Below, one piece after another: positions 29,091 through 39,370 of a DNA stretch of 64,000 nucleotides (the first letter of the stretch is position 1; every line of letters starts with the position of its first letter). The position numbers were made by a program, and so were the translations under genes. The stretch lies in assembly GCF_001514265.1 (NCBI RefSeq), contig NZ_KQ948990.1, forward strand, positions 258,320 through 322,319. Direction: 5' to 3'. This stretch comes from Streptomyces resistomycificus. GTDB lineage: Bacteria > Actinomycetota > Actinomycetes > Streptomycetales > Streptomycetaceae. A model generated the notes under the pieces. It was not told where the DNA came from and did not search any database. It was given only the letters and a program-made list of their open reading frames with translations.

Positions 29091-29900
29091 TCAGGCCCCT
29101 CGGACACCGTGCAGGAACTCCCGAAGGATCCGCTCCCCCGCCAGCACGCCCCGCTCCGGCAGCGCGGTGATCGCCGGTGCGTTCCAGCCGGCCTCGGCCA
29201 GTTCGCCGTGGCCGGGGCGCCAGCCCCGGTCCGCGGCCAGCAGGAGGTCGGCGTCCAGGAGCGAGTCGCCGGCGGCGAGGGTGAGTTCGGCGCCGGTGCG
29301 GCGGGCGATCTCCCGCATGGCCGAGCTCTTGGTGAGCGGCTTCGGCACGGCGTAGATCTTGCGGCCCTGGAGGGAGACCGTCCAGCCGCGGTTCTCGGCC
29401 CAGACCGCGAGCTCCTTCACCCAGTCCTCGGGCAGCAGTTCGCGTTCGACGACGAGGTAGGCGAAGAGGTCCTCGGCCATGCGGTGCTTGCGCACCCACA
29501 GCGGGTCGGCCGTGTCGAGCAGGTGCTCACGGACCTCGTCGAGCGGCGCGCACTCCTCGGCCAGCCGGGCGGCCACGCGCACGTGCCAGTCGGGGTCGGA
29601 GACGCCGTCCACGAGGAGGTGGCCGCCGTTCGCGCAGATCGCGTACTTCGGCGCGGGTCCCGGCAGGTTGATGCGCTGGTACTGCTTGCGGGTCCGGGTC
29701 GTGGTCGGGACGAAGAGGGCCTCGTCACCGAGCTCGGTGAGCAGGCCGGCCGCCGTCTCCGTCATGTACGACAGCGGTCTGCTCTCGTGCACCTCGACAC
29801 ACAGCAGCCGGGGCGCCCGCGCGTCCGGCATGGTCAGCGCGAGGGCGGCCGCGGAGTAGATCAGCGTACGGTCGAGATCGCTCGCCACCAGGACCGGCAT
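29091..29900 (-). CDS. HAD-family hydrolase of the Ter-associated cluster
   Basis: The 269-residue protein has HAD motif I DLDRTLIYS (8-16) and the C-terminal GDSLLDADLL motif. A cap domain lies between. It belongs to a set of HAD enzymes encoded beside phosphoribosyltransferase/TRSP and HpcH-type genes in tellurium-resistance-associated clusters, where it is predicted to dephosphorylate the pathway product. The ATG shares a base with the upstream stop (TGATG). Confidence 0.85.
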   Translation of the reverse strand: MPVLVASDLDRTLIYSAAALALTMPDARAPRLLCVEVHESRPLSYMTETAAGLLTELGDEALFVPTTTRTRKQYQRINLPGPAPKYAICANGGHLLVDGVSDPDWHVRVAARLAEECAPLDEVREHLLDTADPLWVRKHRMAEDLFAYLVVERELLPEDWVKELAVWAENRGWTVSLQGRKIYAVPKPLTKSSAMREIARRTGAELTLAAGDSLLDADLLLAADRGWRPGHGELAEAGWNAPAITALPERGVLAGERILREFLHGVRGA

Positions 29901-32332
29901 CAGAGCGTCACCGCCCTGCCGTCGGCGCCCGTGGCGCCCCGCGTGTACTTGGGGTGGATCAACCCCACGCAGGTGTACGGGAGTTCCGCGACCTCTTCCA
30001 CGGGGACACCTCTCTGTTCGGCGAGCAGGCGGACATGGTCCAGGTCGGCGCCCGCGCCGGCCCGTGCCAGGATCTTCCAGGGCACCCGGCGCAGCAGGAC
30101 GCGGGTGGTCTCCCCGACGCCGGGCTTGACCAGGTTGACATCGTTGATGCCGTAGTCCTCGCTGATCCGCTCGACCGCCGCCCAGCCCTCCCAGGTCGGG
30201 GCGCGGTCGCCGGACAGCAGTTCCTTGGCCTGGGCGTCGACGGCGTCGACGACCTCGGGGAAGCGGGCGGCGACCGCGTCCAGGAAGGCCACCGACACGT
30301 CGGTGGCGGCGAGTTCGCGGTAGAACTTCGCGCCGTGGAAGTCGTTCGGGCCGACCAGGTCCGCGCGCAGGACGGTGCGCGAGATCAGGCCCGAGACGGT
30401 CGAGTTGAGGCAGGCGGAGGGGATCAGGAAGTCCTCGCGGGTGCCGTACGTCCGCACGCAGGAGCCCGGGTCGGCGAGCACCGCGATCTCCGGGTCGAAG
30501 CCCACCGCACCGCCACCGGCCTCGAACTCCTTGACGGCGTCGGCCAGTTCGCGGGTGATGGCGCCCTTGCCGGTCCAGCCGTCGACGAACACCACGTCAC
30601 GCGGGTCGTGGTGGGCCGCCAGCCAGCGCAGCGCGTTGGCGTCGATGCCCCGGCCGCGCACGATGGAGACGGCGTAGTGGGGCAGGTCGAGGCCGTGCCG
30701 GAACCCGGCCCAGCGGCGCATCAGCACACCGATCGGCGTACCGGCCCGGGCCAGCGACACGAGCACCGGCCGGGGGGAGCGTTCGGCGAGCACCAGCTCG
30801 GTGACCGCGCCGACCGCCCGTGCCAGCCGGGCCGCCGACGCCTCCAGCGCGGTGTGGAACAGCTGTTGGTACTGCTCGCTGGGCTGGTACTCCACCGGCA
30901 GCGACTCGGCGTAGTGCGCGCCGCCGCTCTGGATGGCCTCCTCGCGCTCCTCGGTCGGCGCCTCCAGCGTCACGTCCGAGAGGTCCTGCAGCAGCCAGCC
31001 GACCTCCTCGGGCGCGTACGAGGAGAAGGCGGGGCCACGGAGGGGCTCGGGCAGCATGGCGGGCCTTTCGGGGACGTACGAGGGGACGACCGCGAGGACG
31101 ACGTGCGGGGTGTGGGCGGAGAGCTGCGCCAGCAGGCCGTCGGGGGCGTGCAGTTCGGGGGTGTCGGCGACCGAGTCGACCACGGTCACCACGGTGTCGA
31201 AGCCGCCGCCCGCCACGTTGTGGGCGTAGCGCTCGCCGGGGCCGTCGGCCGGGGCGTCATGGGCGGGGAAGACGATGCGGCTGCGGATCGCGTAGCCGGG
31301 GTCGTCGACCGCGAGGACGGGTGAGCGGGTGGTGGTGGAGGAGAACACCGCGGCGTCCGCGATCCGCTCCAGCTCGCGGGCCAGCCGCAGTGGCGCGTAC
31401 ATAAACTCCTCGAAGCCGAGCACCAGCACCCGCCGGGCACCCGCGGGCAGCGCCTCGGCGAGCCGGGCGGCCATGGCGGGCAGCGCGCCCTCCAGGCGTA
31501 TTCGGTGCTGCGGCGTGAACCCGTGCCGCCCGCCGTCGGGCAGGCCGCGGGGCCAGCCCAGGTCGACCCGGGTCACACGGCCGTACGACGAGGGCTCGGC
31601 CGGCGGGGCCGCGCGCTCGTGCCGGGCGACCAGCTCCTGCCCCTTCTCCAGCACACCCTCCGGGAGCCGTACGGTCCCGGAGGCGGCCGCCACCAGGTCC
31701 ACGCGGGCACCGATCTCACGCGCGAAGTCCGCGAGCCGGCCGACGTCCTCGGGCGAGCGCATGTCGACCAGGGCGACCACCACGTACCGCCTCCGCGGAT
31801 AGCGTGCGTGCAGGTCGCGGATGGTGTTGAGGACCGTGTTCCCGGTCGAGAACTCGTCGTCCACCAGGACCAGCGGCCCGTCCCCGGCCAGCAGCGCCGG
31901 GTCCTCGGGCAGCAGCAGGTGGGAGGTGGCGTGCGAGTGGGACTCCTCGAAGCCGCCCGCCGCGGCCACACCCTCGACCGGGCGGCGGGTGGAGTGCAGG
32001 TAGGGCGCGACGCCCAGACCGTCGGCGACGGAGTGGCCGAGCCCGGTGGCCGTCTCCGCATAGCCGAGGACGACCGACCGGCCGGCCTCCTCGGCGCCCA
32101 GCAGGTCACGGACGCGGCGACCGAGAGTGAAGCCCTGGCCGTAGATGACGGACGGTGACTGCGGGACGTGCTTGCCGAGCACGTTCGACACCAGCAGGTG
32201 CGCCCGCTTGGGGTTGCGGCGCAGCGCCAGCCCCAGCAGGTCCGTCAGGTCGTCGTCGCCCACCAGTTCGACACCGAGTCGCTCGGCGACCCAGGTGCCG
32301 GACCAGACGCCGTTGTTGACTGCGTTGTTCAT
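29900..32332 (-). CDS. Phosphoribosyltransferase-TRSP multidomain protein (Ter cluster)
   Basis: The 810-residue protein has an N-terminal phosphoribosyltransferase domain with the PRPP loop VLVDDEFSTGNT, a middle region with the diagnostic STTTRSPV motif (TRSP domain), a second enzymatic half with VSLARAGTPIGVLMRRWAGF and FVDGWTGKGAI, and a C-terminal PELOTA-like region (INDVNLVKPGVGETTRVLLR). This architecture was described for Ter-linked biosynthetic modules thought to make a nucleoside-like metabolite. ATG 32332 has AAGGGA; GTG 32359, overlapping the HpcH gene by GTGA, is the alternative. Confidence 0.85.
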   Translation of the reverse strand: MNNAVNNGVWSGTWVAERLGVELVGDDDLTDLLGLALRRNPKRAHLLVSNVLGKHVPQSPSVIYGQGFTLGRRVRDLLGAEEAGRSVVLGYAETATGLGHSVADGLGVAPYLHSTRRPVEGVAAAGGFEESHSHATSHLLLPEDPALLAGDGPLVLVDDEFSTGNTVLNTIRDLHARYPRRRYVVVALVDMRSPEDVGRLADFAREIGARVDLVAAASGTVRLPEGVLEKGQELVARHERAAPPAEPSSYGRVTRVDLGWPRGLPDGGRHGFTPQHRIRLEGALPAMAARLAEALPAGARRVLVLGFEEFMYAPLRLARELERIADAAVFSSTTTRSPVLAVDDPGYAIRSRIVFPAHDAPADGPGERYAHNVAGGGFDTVVTVVDSVADTPELHAPDGLLAQLSAHTPHVVLAVVPSYVPERPAMLPEPLRGPAFSSYAPEEVGWLLQDLSDVTLEAPTEEREEAIQSGGAHYAESLPVEYQPSEQYQQLFHTALEASAARLARAVGAVTELVLAERSPRPVLVSLARAGTPIGVLMRRWAGFRHGLDLPHYAVSIVRGRGIDANALRWLAAHHDPRDVVFVDGWTGKGAITRELADAVKEFEAGGGAVGFDPEIAVLADPGSCVRTYGTREDFLIPSACLNSTVSGLISRTVLRADLVGPNDFHGAKFYRELAATDVSVAFLDAVAARFPEVVDAVDAQAKELLSGDRAPTWEGWAAVERISEDYGINDVNLVKPGVGETTRVLLRRVPWKILARAGAGADLDHVRLLAEQRGVPVEEVAELPYTCVGLIHPKYTRGATGADGRAVTL

Positions 32333-32355
32333 GCGTCCCTTGCTGTTCGGCGGAA

Positions 32356-33522
32356 TCACTCGGGGATACCGGCCGCGAGGAGCTCCACGAAGCCGATGTC
32401 CTCGTTCGCCACACCGAACACCTCGGCGCGCAGCATGGTCCGCTCCGCCCAGGCGCGATGCGGCTTCACTTCATTCATTTTGTTCGTGTACGCCGATCTG
32501 AGCACTCCGCCGCCGCCGCGCTCGGGCCGCAGGATGTCCTGGGCGTCACTGAACTCCTCCCGGGTGACCACGGAGAGTGCGTGCACGGGCAGCACGTGGG
32601 AGGGGTGGATGCAGGTCTTGCCGAGCAGGCCGTTGGCCTGGTCGAGGGCGATCTCGCGCAGCAGACCGTCCATGGCGTGCTCGATGAGCGCCTCGCGCAG
32701 TTCCTCGGCCTTGCCCTCCAGGAAGGGGCTGCGGCGCAGCTGCGGTTTGAACATGCGCTCCTGGACGCGGAAGTACTCCCACACCGGCCCGGTCACCGTG
32801 AACCCGGTGCCGTCCGCCCGGCCCAGCATGTTCACCACGTCGGCGATCACGGAGGCGACGATCTGGACGTCCCAGGCGGTCATGTCAGGGGCCCGGCGCA
32901 GGCCGTACGAGGAGCAGAAGTCGGTCACGCCGAGACGGAGCGCCAGCACCCGCTCCCGGTACTTGTCGACCGCGCGGGCGATGCCCTCCAGCGTCTCCAC
33001 CCGCGACTCGCGGTACATCAGCTCGGGCGACTCCAGCACCGGCATGGCGAACAGGCGCCGCCCGCTCGCCGCCTCGGCGCCCGCCAGGGCCTCCAGGAAG
33101 GGGACGCCGCGCTCCTCGGTGAACTTCGGCAGCACGAACCCGGACAGCAGCCGGGCGGCCGGACCGAGCCGTCGTACGAGGTCGGGGATCTGGCGGGGGG
33201 CCCGCACCCGGACGAACAGCAGCGGCAGGTCCGCCCCGTCCCGTCCGGCGAGGTCGGTGAACTGCCGTACGAGGTTCTCCTCGGCCTCCGCGACGTCCTC
33301 GTCGCCGATCGAGTCCTCCAGGCACAGCACCATCGAGACCACGCCGCGCCCGGTCTGCTTGACGATGTCCTCGGCGAGCCGGGGGCGGGTGGCGGGACTG
33401 TAGAGCGTGGCCCCCAGGGCCGCGGCCAGCAGCCGGGCCGACGAGTCGGCGGTGAACTCGCAGGGCTCCTGGTAGAACAGGCGCCGCCGCACCTCAGGGG
33501 CGATGTGCCCGAAATGACGCAT
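32356..33522 (-). CDS. HpcH/HpaI (citrate lyase beta-like) aldolase, Ter cluster
   Basis: The 388-residue protein belongs to the HpcH/HpaI-like C-C lyase fold. Visible are MVLCLEDSIGDED (metal-binding acidic region), LFVRVRAPRQIPDL, FVLPKFTEERGVPFLEAL and GLLGKTCIHPSHVLPVH near the end. It acts on acyl or keto-acid substrates in a TIM barrel. Partner proteins downstream are those of the Ter biosynthetic module. GGGGGAG precedes the ATG. Confidence 0.85.
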   Translation of the reverse strand: MRHFGHIAPEVRRRLFYQEPCEFTADSSARLLAAALGATLYSPATRPRLAEDIVKQTGRGVVSMVLCLEDSIGDEDVAEAEENLVRQFTDLAGRDGADLPLLFVRVRAPRQIPDLVRRLGPAARLLSGFVLPKFTEERGVPFLEALAGAEAASGRRLFAMPVLESPELMYRESRVETLEGIARAVDKYRERVLALRLGVTDFCSSYGLRRAPDMTAWDVQIVASVIADVVNMLGRADGTGFTVTGPVWEYFRVQERMFKPQLRRSPFLEGKAEELREALIEHAMDGLLREIALDQANGLLGKTCIHPSHVLPVHALSVVTREEFSDAQDILRPERGGGGVLRSAYTNKMNEVKPHRAWAERTMLRAEVFGVANEDIGFVELLAAGIPE

Positions 33523-33708
33523 AGAACTCCCCCGTGGATGCTGATGCCTCCTGCGGCTGTCCACAGGTGGCCGGTAATAGTACGTAGGGACCCATGTCAC
33601 AGGTTCCCTCAGGGCATGAACTTCAGGTAACGCGGATGAGCACAGCCAAACACACGGATCTGCCACCCCGCGTTGTCGTGACCAGGACCGAGAGGGCAGG
33701 ATGACCGC

Positions 33709-34542
33709 ATGACGCACGCGATGCTGAAGGGGTCGAACGTCCCGCTCGAAGCCACCACGGTACGCGCGGTACTGCGGTGGGCGCCCGGGCAGGGGGCCCC
33801 GGTCGTCGACGCCTCGGCGCTGCTGCTGGGCCCCGGCGGCCGCGTCCGTTCCGACGAGGACTTCGTCTTCTACAACCAGCCCCGCCACCCGTCCGGGAAG
33901 GTGTGGCTGCTCGGCAAGAAGCGCGTCGCCGAGGGACCCACGGACACGATCCAGACAGAACTCGCCGGTGTCGAGCCCGATGTCAGCCGAATTCTCCTGG
34001 TCGCTTCGGCGGACGACGTCACCTTCGACCGCGTACAGGGTCTGAGCATTCTGCTGTACGACGCGACGATCGCCGACGGCGAGCCGCTGGCCACCTTCGA
34101 CATCAAGCCGGAGACCGGCGAGGAGACCGCCCTGATCTGCGGCGAGCTGTACCGCCGCGGCGAGGGCTGGAAGTTCCGCGCCCTGGGTGAGGGCTACTCC
34201 AACGGCCTCCAGGGCCTGGCCACCGACTTCGGTATCGCGGTGGACGACTCGGAGCAGTCCGAGGCCGCTCAGGAGCCGTCGGCGACGTCGGTGCCCGAGG
34301 TCTCCCAGCCCCTCCCGCCGGAACAGCCGACGGTGGTCCCCGCCCAGCCGGCCTACGGCTACCCCCAGCAGCCCGCGCCGACGGTCCAGCCCGCCTACGG
34401 CTACCCCGAGCCCCGGACCCAGGTGGCGGCCCCGGCAACGGCGAACGCCCCGAGCGGCTACGGCTATCCGCAGCCGGTGACGGCGGGGCCCACGCAGGAG
34501 TTCCGGCTGCCTCCGCAGGGCCCCCAGTTCATCGGGCGCTGA
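33709..34542 (+). CDS. TerD-domain protein with proline/tyrosine-rich repeats
   Basis: A TerD-type calcium-binding domain (about 1-180: [47 protein letters not shown]) is joined to a disordered tail with repeated [20 protein letters not shown] units. GAGGGCAGGA lies upstream. It converges with the TerA gene, leaving one base between the stops. TerD proteins are linked to stress and calcium signalling. Confidence 0.9.
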   Translation: MTHAMLKGSNVPLEATTVRAVLRWAPGQGAPVVDASALLLGPGGRVRSDEDFVFYNQPRHPSGKVWLLGKKRVAEGPTDTIQTELAGVEPDVSRILLVASADDVTFDRVQGLSILLYDATIADGEPLATFDIKPETGEETALICGELYRRGEGWKFRALGEGYSNGLQGLATDFGIAVDDSEQSEAAQEPSATSVPEVSQPLPPEQPTVVPAQPAYGYPQQPAPTVQPAYGYPEPRTQVAAPATANAPSGYGYPQPVTAGPTQEFRLPPQGPQFIGR

Positions 34543-34543
34543 C

Positions 34544-35281
34544 TCATCGCTCGGCCTTCGCCTTGAAGCCGCGCCCCCACTGCAGCCCCCACCCGTACAG
34601 GCGGTCGAGCTCCGCCTGGAAGCCGTAGACGAACTTCACCTCGCGGCGCACGACCATCTCCCCCTTCACGTTCTCGATCATCACCACCGCGCACGACCGG
34701 GCCTGCGGATGCCGCTCGTCGAGGCCTATCTCGATGCGCGGGCCGTTGCTGGGGTACAGCGTCACGATCGCGTGCGTCCGGTCGAACGCCGGCGTCTGGT
34801 CGTAGATGTACACGAACACCAGCAGCCGCTTGATCGCGTCCCGGTGGTCGAGGTTGACGTACATCGTCTCCCCGGACGCCGACCCGAACCGGTCGTCCCC
34901 GCTGAGCTTCACGTAGGGCGCCCCGTTGACGTCCCCGAGGTAGCCGCCGAGCGGCTGTACGACGCCCTTGGTGCCGTCCTGGAGCTCGTACAGGCAGCCC
35001 AGGTCGAGGTCGACGTTGACCATGCTCTGGCTGTGCCCGAGGACCTCCGGCGGCTTGAGCGCCTTGAAGGGGTGCCGCAGCAGGCTCTCGCGCTGGGAGC
35101 CCCCGAAGTCGGACGTCCGCATCCGCCAGGCCAGGTTGATGCGCAGATGCCCGGTGGCCGCGCCCTGCTTGGTGAGGGAGACCCGGTCGTGCCGTTTGGT
35201 CAGCTCGATGGAGTTGGTCGCCGCGTTGCCCGAGTCGAAGTCGGACTCGCGCCCACGCCGGAGCCCGTCGAAGAAACCCAT
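34544..35281 (-). CDS. TerA-like tellurium resistance protein
   Basis: The 245-residue protein has the TerA landmarks VDLDLGCLYELQDGTKGVVQ, KLSGDDRFGSASGETMYVNL and the C-terminal LDRLYGWGLQWGRGFKAK. ATG 35281 (MGFFDGLRRGRESDFD) was chosen over an upstream frame without family similarity. It is the last gene of a terD-terD-terC-terA run on the minus strand. Confidence 0.85.
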   Translation of the reverse strand: MGFFDGLRRGRESDFDSGNAATNSIELTKRHDRVSLTKQGAATGHLRINLAWRMRTSDFGGSQRESLLRHPFKALKPPEVLGHSQSMVNVDLDLGCLYELQDGTKGVVQPLGGYLGDVNGAPYVKLSGDDRFGSASGETMYVNLDHRDAIKRLLVFVYIYDQTPAFDRTHAIVTLYPSNGPRIEIGLDERHPQARSCAVVMIENVKGEMVVRREVKFVYGFQAELDRLYGWGLQWGRGFKAKAER

Positions 35282-35376
35282 TCCCGCCCCCACCTTCACG
35301 TCAAAGACCGGCGGGGCGGCGCCGAGGAGTCGCCTCGACGCCGCCCCGCACAGAGCGTTCCTCACCCCGGGGGGTG

Positions 35377-36522
35377 TCACACCCCGGACGAGACCTCAGT
35401 CTTGTCCGAGCCCGCTGCTTTTCCCTCTGCCGCTGCCAGGGCCTTGTTGCGGCGCACGGAGGACCAGAAGGACCAGCCGATCAGGATCACTCCGACCATG
35501 CCGGTGATGAACTCGTTGATCTGGTACTGGATGGTGACCAGAAGGATCACGGCGAGCGCACCGATCGCGTAGTGCGCGCCGTGCTCCAGGTAGACGTAGT
35601 CGTCGAGGGTGCCCTGGCGGACCAGGTAGACCGTCAGCGACCGGACGTACATCGCGCCGATACCGAGACCCAGCGCCATCAGGACGATGTCGTTGGTGAT
35701 GGCGAACGCGCCGATCACGCCGTCGAAGGAGAACGACGCGTCCAGGACCTCCAGGTAGAGGAACATGAAGAACGCGGCCTTGCCGGCGATGACGACCGCC
35801 GACTTGGGCTTGCCCTCCCGCGCGGCCTTCTCCTCGGCCTCGTGCTCGCGCTCCTCCTCCTCTTCGAGCCTGTCCTCGAAGTAGCCGGAGAGACCGCCCA
35901 CGATCATGTAGGTGATCAGGCCCCCGATGCCGGAGAGCAGGACGGTCTCGGCCTTGTCGACATGAGTGCCGCCGTGCTGGTGGGCGTTGGCCGCGAAGGT
36001 CATCGCGGAGATCAGCAGCACGATCAGGGCGATGCAGACCGACAGCATGTCGACCTTGCCGAGCTTGGCCAGGGGCCGCTCGAGCCAGCCGAGCCACTTG
36101 ATGTCCCGGTCCTCGAAGATGAAGTCGAGGAAGATCATGAGCAGGAACATGCCACCGAAGGCGGCGATCGACGGGTGAGCGTCCGTCACCAGCTGCTCGT
36201 AACGGTCCTTGTCCGTCAGAGCGAGGTCGACGGCCTCGATCGGACCCATCGAGGCGCTGATCGCCACGATGACGACGGGGAACACCAGTCGCATGCCGAA
36301 CACGGCGATGAGGATGCCGATGGTGAGGAAGATTTTCTGCCAGAAGGCACTCATCTTCTTCAGGATGCCGGCGTTGACCACCGCGTTGTCGAAGGACAGC
36401 GAGATCTCGAGGACGGAGAGGATCGCCACGACACCGAAGGCGGTCCACCCCCCGTAGAAGACCGCCGCGACGAGGCCGAGCGCGGTGACCGCGAACGACC
36501 AGCCGAAGGTTTTCAGAACCAC
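35377..36522 (-). CDS. TerC/DUF475-type integral membrane protein
   Basis: The 381-residue protein has eight or nine membrane segments with acidic residues within them (LEISLSFDNAVVNAGIL, LEVLDASFSFDGVIGAF), features of the TerC/Alx family proposed to move manganese or other metals. A central charged loop (LEEEEEREHEAEEKAAREGK) is cytoplasmic. GTG start. It lies in the TerD/TerA group. Confidence 0.9.
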   Translation of the reverse strand: MVLKTFGWSFAVTALGLVAAVFYGGWTAFGVVAILSVLEISLSFDNAVVNAGILKKMSAFWQKIFLTIGILIAVFGMRLVFPVVIVAISASMGPIEAVDLALTDKDRYEQLVTDAHPSIAAFGGMFLLMIFLDFIFEDRDIKWLGWLERPLAKLGKVDMLSVCIALIVLLISAMTFAANAHQHGGTHVDKAETVLLSGIGGLITYMIVGGLSGYFEDRLEEEEEREHEAEEKAAREGKPKSAVVIAGKAAFFMFLYLEVLDASFSFDGVIGAFAITNDIVLMALGLGIGAMYVRSLTVYLVRQGTLDDYVYLEHGAHYAIGALAVILLVTIQYQINEFITGMVGVILIGWSFWSSVRRNKALAAAEGKAAGSDKTEVSSGV

Positions 36523-36571
36523 TGGCTTCCCAATCCTGTATGTACGAGTCTCTACCGCGCCGTACTCGGCT

Positions 36572-37147
36572 TTACGAAACGTTGACTCCGAAGTCTAGAG
36601 CGATGCCCCGAAGCCCCGACGCGTACCCCTGTCCCACGGCCCTGAACTTCCATTCGCCCTGGTAGCGATAGACCTCGCCGAAGATCATCGCGGTCTCCGT
36701 GGAGGCGTCCTCACTGAGGTCGTAGCGCGCGAGTTCCTGGCCGTCGGCCTGGTTGACCACGCGGATGAAGGCATTGCTGACCTGGCCGAACGTCTGGCCT
36801 CGCTCGTCGGCCTGGTGGATCGAGACCGGAAAGACGATCTTGTCGCACTGCGGCGGCACCTTGGAGAGGTCGATCAGCAGCGACTCGTCGTCGCCGTCGC
36901 CCTCGCCCGTGAGGTTGTCGCCGGTGTGCTCGACCGAGCCGTCCGGGCTCTTGAGCTGGTTGTAGAAGACGAACCACTCGTCCCCCAGCACTCGCCCGTT
37001 GCTGCACATCAGGGCACTGGCGTCGAGGTCGAAGGGCGCGCCGGTGGTGGAGCGCGCGTCCCAGCCGAGCCCGACCGACACCTGGGTGAGGTCTGGTGCG
37101 GCCTTGGACAGGGAGACGTTGCCTCCCTTGGCGAGTGTGACGCCCAT
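36572..37147 (-). CDS. terD: TerD family calcium-binding protein
   Basis: The 191-residue protein [20 protein letters not shown] onward has the standard TerD fold. [40 protein letters not shown] (calcium-binding acidic loop) and [20 protein letters not shown] are diagnostic. The length equals that of typical TerD. It is closely similar to the next TerD protein upstream and the two probably arose by duplication. Confidence 0.95.
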   Translation of the reverse strand: MGVTLAKGGNVSLSKAAPDLTQVSVGLGWDARSTTGAPFDLDASALMCSNGRVLGDEWFVFYNQLKSPDGSVEHTGDNLTGEGDGDDESLLIDLSKVPPQCDKIVFPVSIHQADERGQTFGQVSNAFIRVVNQADGQELARYDLSEDASTETAMIFGEVYRYQGEWKFRAVGQGYASGLRGIALDFGVNVS

Positions 37148-37249
37148 GATGCTGGTCCCTCCCCGAGACGGTGCTTCCTTGCTTGTCCTGCGCGTCCGGC
37201 GCCGCACGCAAACCGTGCGACGCCGGACAGAGACCTTCGGTGTGTCGGC

Positions 37250-37825
37250 TCAGACGTTGACGCCGAAGTCCTGCGCGATACCGCGCAGGCCCGAGGCGTA
37301 GCCCTGGCCGATGGCGCGGAACTTCCACTCCGCGCCGTGGCGGTAGAGCTCACCGAAGACCATGGCGGTCTCGGTGGAAGCGTCCTCGGAGAGGTCGTAC
37401 CGGGCGATCTCGGTGCCGCCGGCCTGGTTGACGACGCGGATGAACGCGTTGCGCACCTGGCCGAAGGACTGCTGGCGGTTCTCGGCGTCGTAGATCGACA
37501 CCGGGAAGGTGATCTTCTCGATCTCGGCCGGGACGCCGGCGAGATTGACCTTGATCTGCTCGTCGTCGCCCTCGCCCTCACCGGTGAGGTTGTCACCGGT
37601 GTGCTCGACCGAGCCGTCGGGGCTCTTGAGGTTGTTGAAGAAGACGAAGTTTGCGTCGCTGGAGACCTTGCCCGAGGAGTCCAGCAGCAGTGCGCTGGCA
37701 TCCAGGTCGAAGTCGGTGCCGGTGGTGGTGCGGATGTCCCACCCGAGACCGATGATGACCGCGGTCAGGCCCGGAGCCTCCTTGCTCAGTGATACGTTGC
37801 CGCCCTTGCTGAGGCTGACTCCCAC
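37250..37825 (-). CDS. terD: TerD family calcium-binding protein
   Basis: A second TerD (191 residues, GTG start) with [20 protein letters not shown] as acidic calcium site and [40 protein letters not shown]. It precedes the other TerD gene by 102 bases on the same strand and heads the terD-terD-terC-terA group. Confidence 0.95.
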   Translation of the reverse strand: MGVSLSKGGNVSLSKEAPGLTAVIIGLGWDIRTTTGTDFDLDASALLLDSSGKVSSDANFVFFNNLKSPDGSVEHTGDNLTGEGEGDDEQIKVNLAGVPAEIEKITFPVSIYDAENRQQSFGQVRNAFIRVVNQAGGTEIARYDLSEDASTETAMVFGELYRHGAEWKFRAIGQGYASGLRGIAQDFGVNV

Positions 37826-37938
37826 GAGTCCTCCATTGGTGTCCAGGGGCGGGGAGCCCCGCCGTGCGTTCGATGTCGGATCAACGAGTCGATCCTAGTG
37901 ACGGGTTCCCGCACCACGCATGGCTTGGCACCGAAGAA

Positions 37939-38397
37939 TCACAGGGTGTCGAGCGCCTTGACGTACTCGTTCAGGTCACGGGCGTCCGGCAGGGCGTTGA
38001 CGACGGTCCAGCGCACCATGCCCTCCTTGTCGATGACGAAGGTGCCGCGCACCGCGCAGCCCTTGTCCTCGGCGAAGACGCCGTACGCGCGGGAGACCTC
38101 GCCGTGCGGCCAGAAGTCGCTGAGCAGCGGGTACTCGAGGCCCTCCTGCTCGGCGAAGACGCGCAGGGTGTGGATGGAGTCGTTGGAGACGGCGAGCAGC
38201 TGGGTGTCGCGGTCGGAGAACTGCGGCAGGTGGTCGCGCAGCTCGCACAGCTCGCCGGTGCACACGCCCGTGAAGGCGAAGGGGTAGAAGAGCAGCACGA
38301 CGTTCTTGTCGCCGCGGAAGTCGGACAGCTTCACGGTCCGGCCGTGGTTGTCCTTGAGCTCGAAGTCAGGGGCCTTGTCGCCGACCTGGATCGCCAT
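37939..38397 (-). CDS. Peroxiredoxin, Bcp/AhpE type
   Basis: The 152-residue thiol peroxidase reduces hydroperoxides in the cytoplasm. The peroxidatic Cys46 is in [10 protein letters not shown], with Cys51 as possible resolving cysteine as in Bcp. The Thr/Arg pocket ([10 protein letters not shown] and [11 protein letters not shown]) is intact. The ATG is fixed by the family opening [14 protein letters not shown]. Confidence 0.92.
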   Translation of the reverse strand: MAIQVGDKAPDFELKDNHGRTVKLSDFRGDKNVVLLFYPFAFTGVCTGELCELRDHLPQFSDRDTQLLAVSNDSIHTLRVFAEQEGLEYPLLSDFWPHGEVSRAYGVFAEDKGCAVRGTFVIDKEGMVRWTVVNALPDARDLNEYVKALDTL

Positions 38398-38525
38398 CGC
38401 CTCGGATGTCCCTTCGTGGGCTGTTCGGGTGAGAACAGCCTACGCAGCGGTCTTGGGAGGCCTTCGGACGGGCTGGGGGTCCCGGCGCTGTGCCGAGCCC
38501 GGCCCAGCCCGTCCGGCGCTGCGGG

Positions 38526-38963
38526 CTACTTCTTGGACTTCGCGGCCTTCGGCGTCACCAGCCGGCTGCCACTCCAGTCCTTGCCGACACTGACGCTCTT
38601 GGACGCGGACAGCCCTGCCGTGGTCGCGGCTTCAGAGATGTCGCTCGGCTCCACGTAGCCGTCCCGGCCGGTCTTCGGCGTCAGCAGCAGGATCGAACCA
38701 CCCTCTTCGATGTACGTGGTGGCGTCCACCAGCACATCTGTCAGGTCGCCGTCCTCGTCGCGGAACCACAGCACAACGGCGTCGGCGACGTCGTCGTATT
38801 CCTCGTCCACGAGGTCCGTGCCGATGACTTCCTCAATGGCCTCGCGGAGTTCCTGGTCTACGTCGTCGTCGTAGCCGATCTCCTGGACCACCTGCTCGGG
38901 CTGGAACCCCAGCCTGACGGCAGGGCTCGTCCGCTCCTCCGCGTGGTCCGCGGTCGCGCTCAC
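38526..38963 (-). CDS. DUF3052 family protein, 145 aa
   Basis: This acidic protein (VSATADHAEERTSPAVRLGF) matches DUF3052, conserved in actinomycetes beside pyruvate dehydrogenase. VVLWFRDEDGDLTDVLVDAT and DGYVEPSDISEAATTAGLSA are family features. AGGAGG precedes the GTG. The function is unknown. Confidence 0.9.
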   Translation of the reverse strand: MSATADHAEERTSPAVRLGFQPEQVVQEIGYDDDVDQELREAIEEVIGTDLVDEEYDDVADAVVLWFRDEDGDLTDVLVDATTYIEEGGSILLLTPKTGRDGYVEPSDISEAATTAGLSASKSVSVGKDWSGSRLVTPKAAKSKK

Positions 38964-39370
38964 GGGTTGCCTCCTGATCATGTTTTGGAATGGGGGTCCC
39001 CCCGAGCCCCTTCAGGGCCTTGGGGGAGTCTCAGCCACGCGCGTGCGCGAAGCATTGGCCGTAGTCCACACGGGCGGGACGGATCGCGCAAGTACCCGGC
39101 CGTTCAGACCGCCGAAACGGTGACGATACCGGCCGTGTCGCCGCAACCCACGGCACACCGCCCCAGGTCGAGGTGACGCAGCCCACACCTTTCTGCCCTG
39201 TTTGCGCGTTTGGGAACCACCCCGGGTGAGCCCTTGGGTACATGGCCCTGGTTACCTAACAGTAGAGATGACGTATGACGCCCCGAGGTACACGATGGGG
39301 ATCGGTGCAGGCAAACCGAACACCCCGAGGAATCCCTCGCAAAGCAGCCCTCTGACAGGTAAGGAACAGC
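38964..39370. other. Intergenic region between DUF3052 and aceE
   Basis: These 407 bases hold no convincing gene. Near the left end is a GC-rich stem-loop of a type common between Streptomyces genes (38992-39030). The rest must contain the divergent promoters of the DUF3052 gene and of aceE; no clear -10/-35 pair was recognised. Confidence 0.6.
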
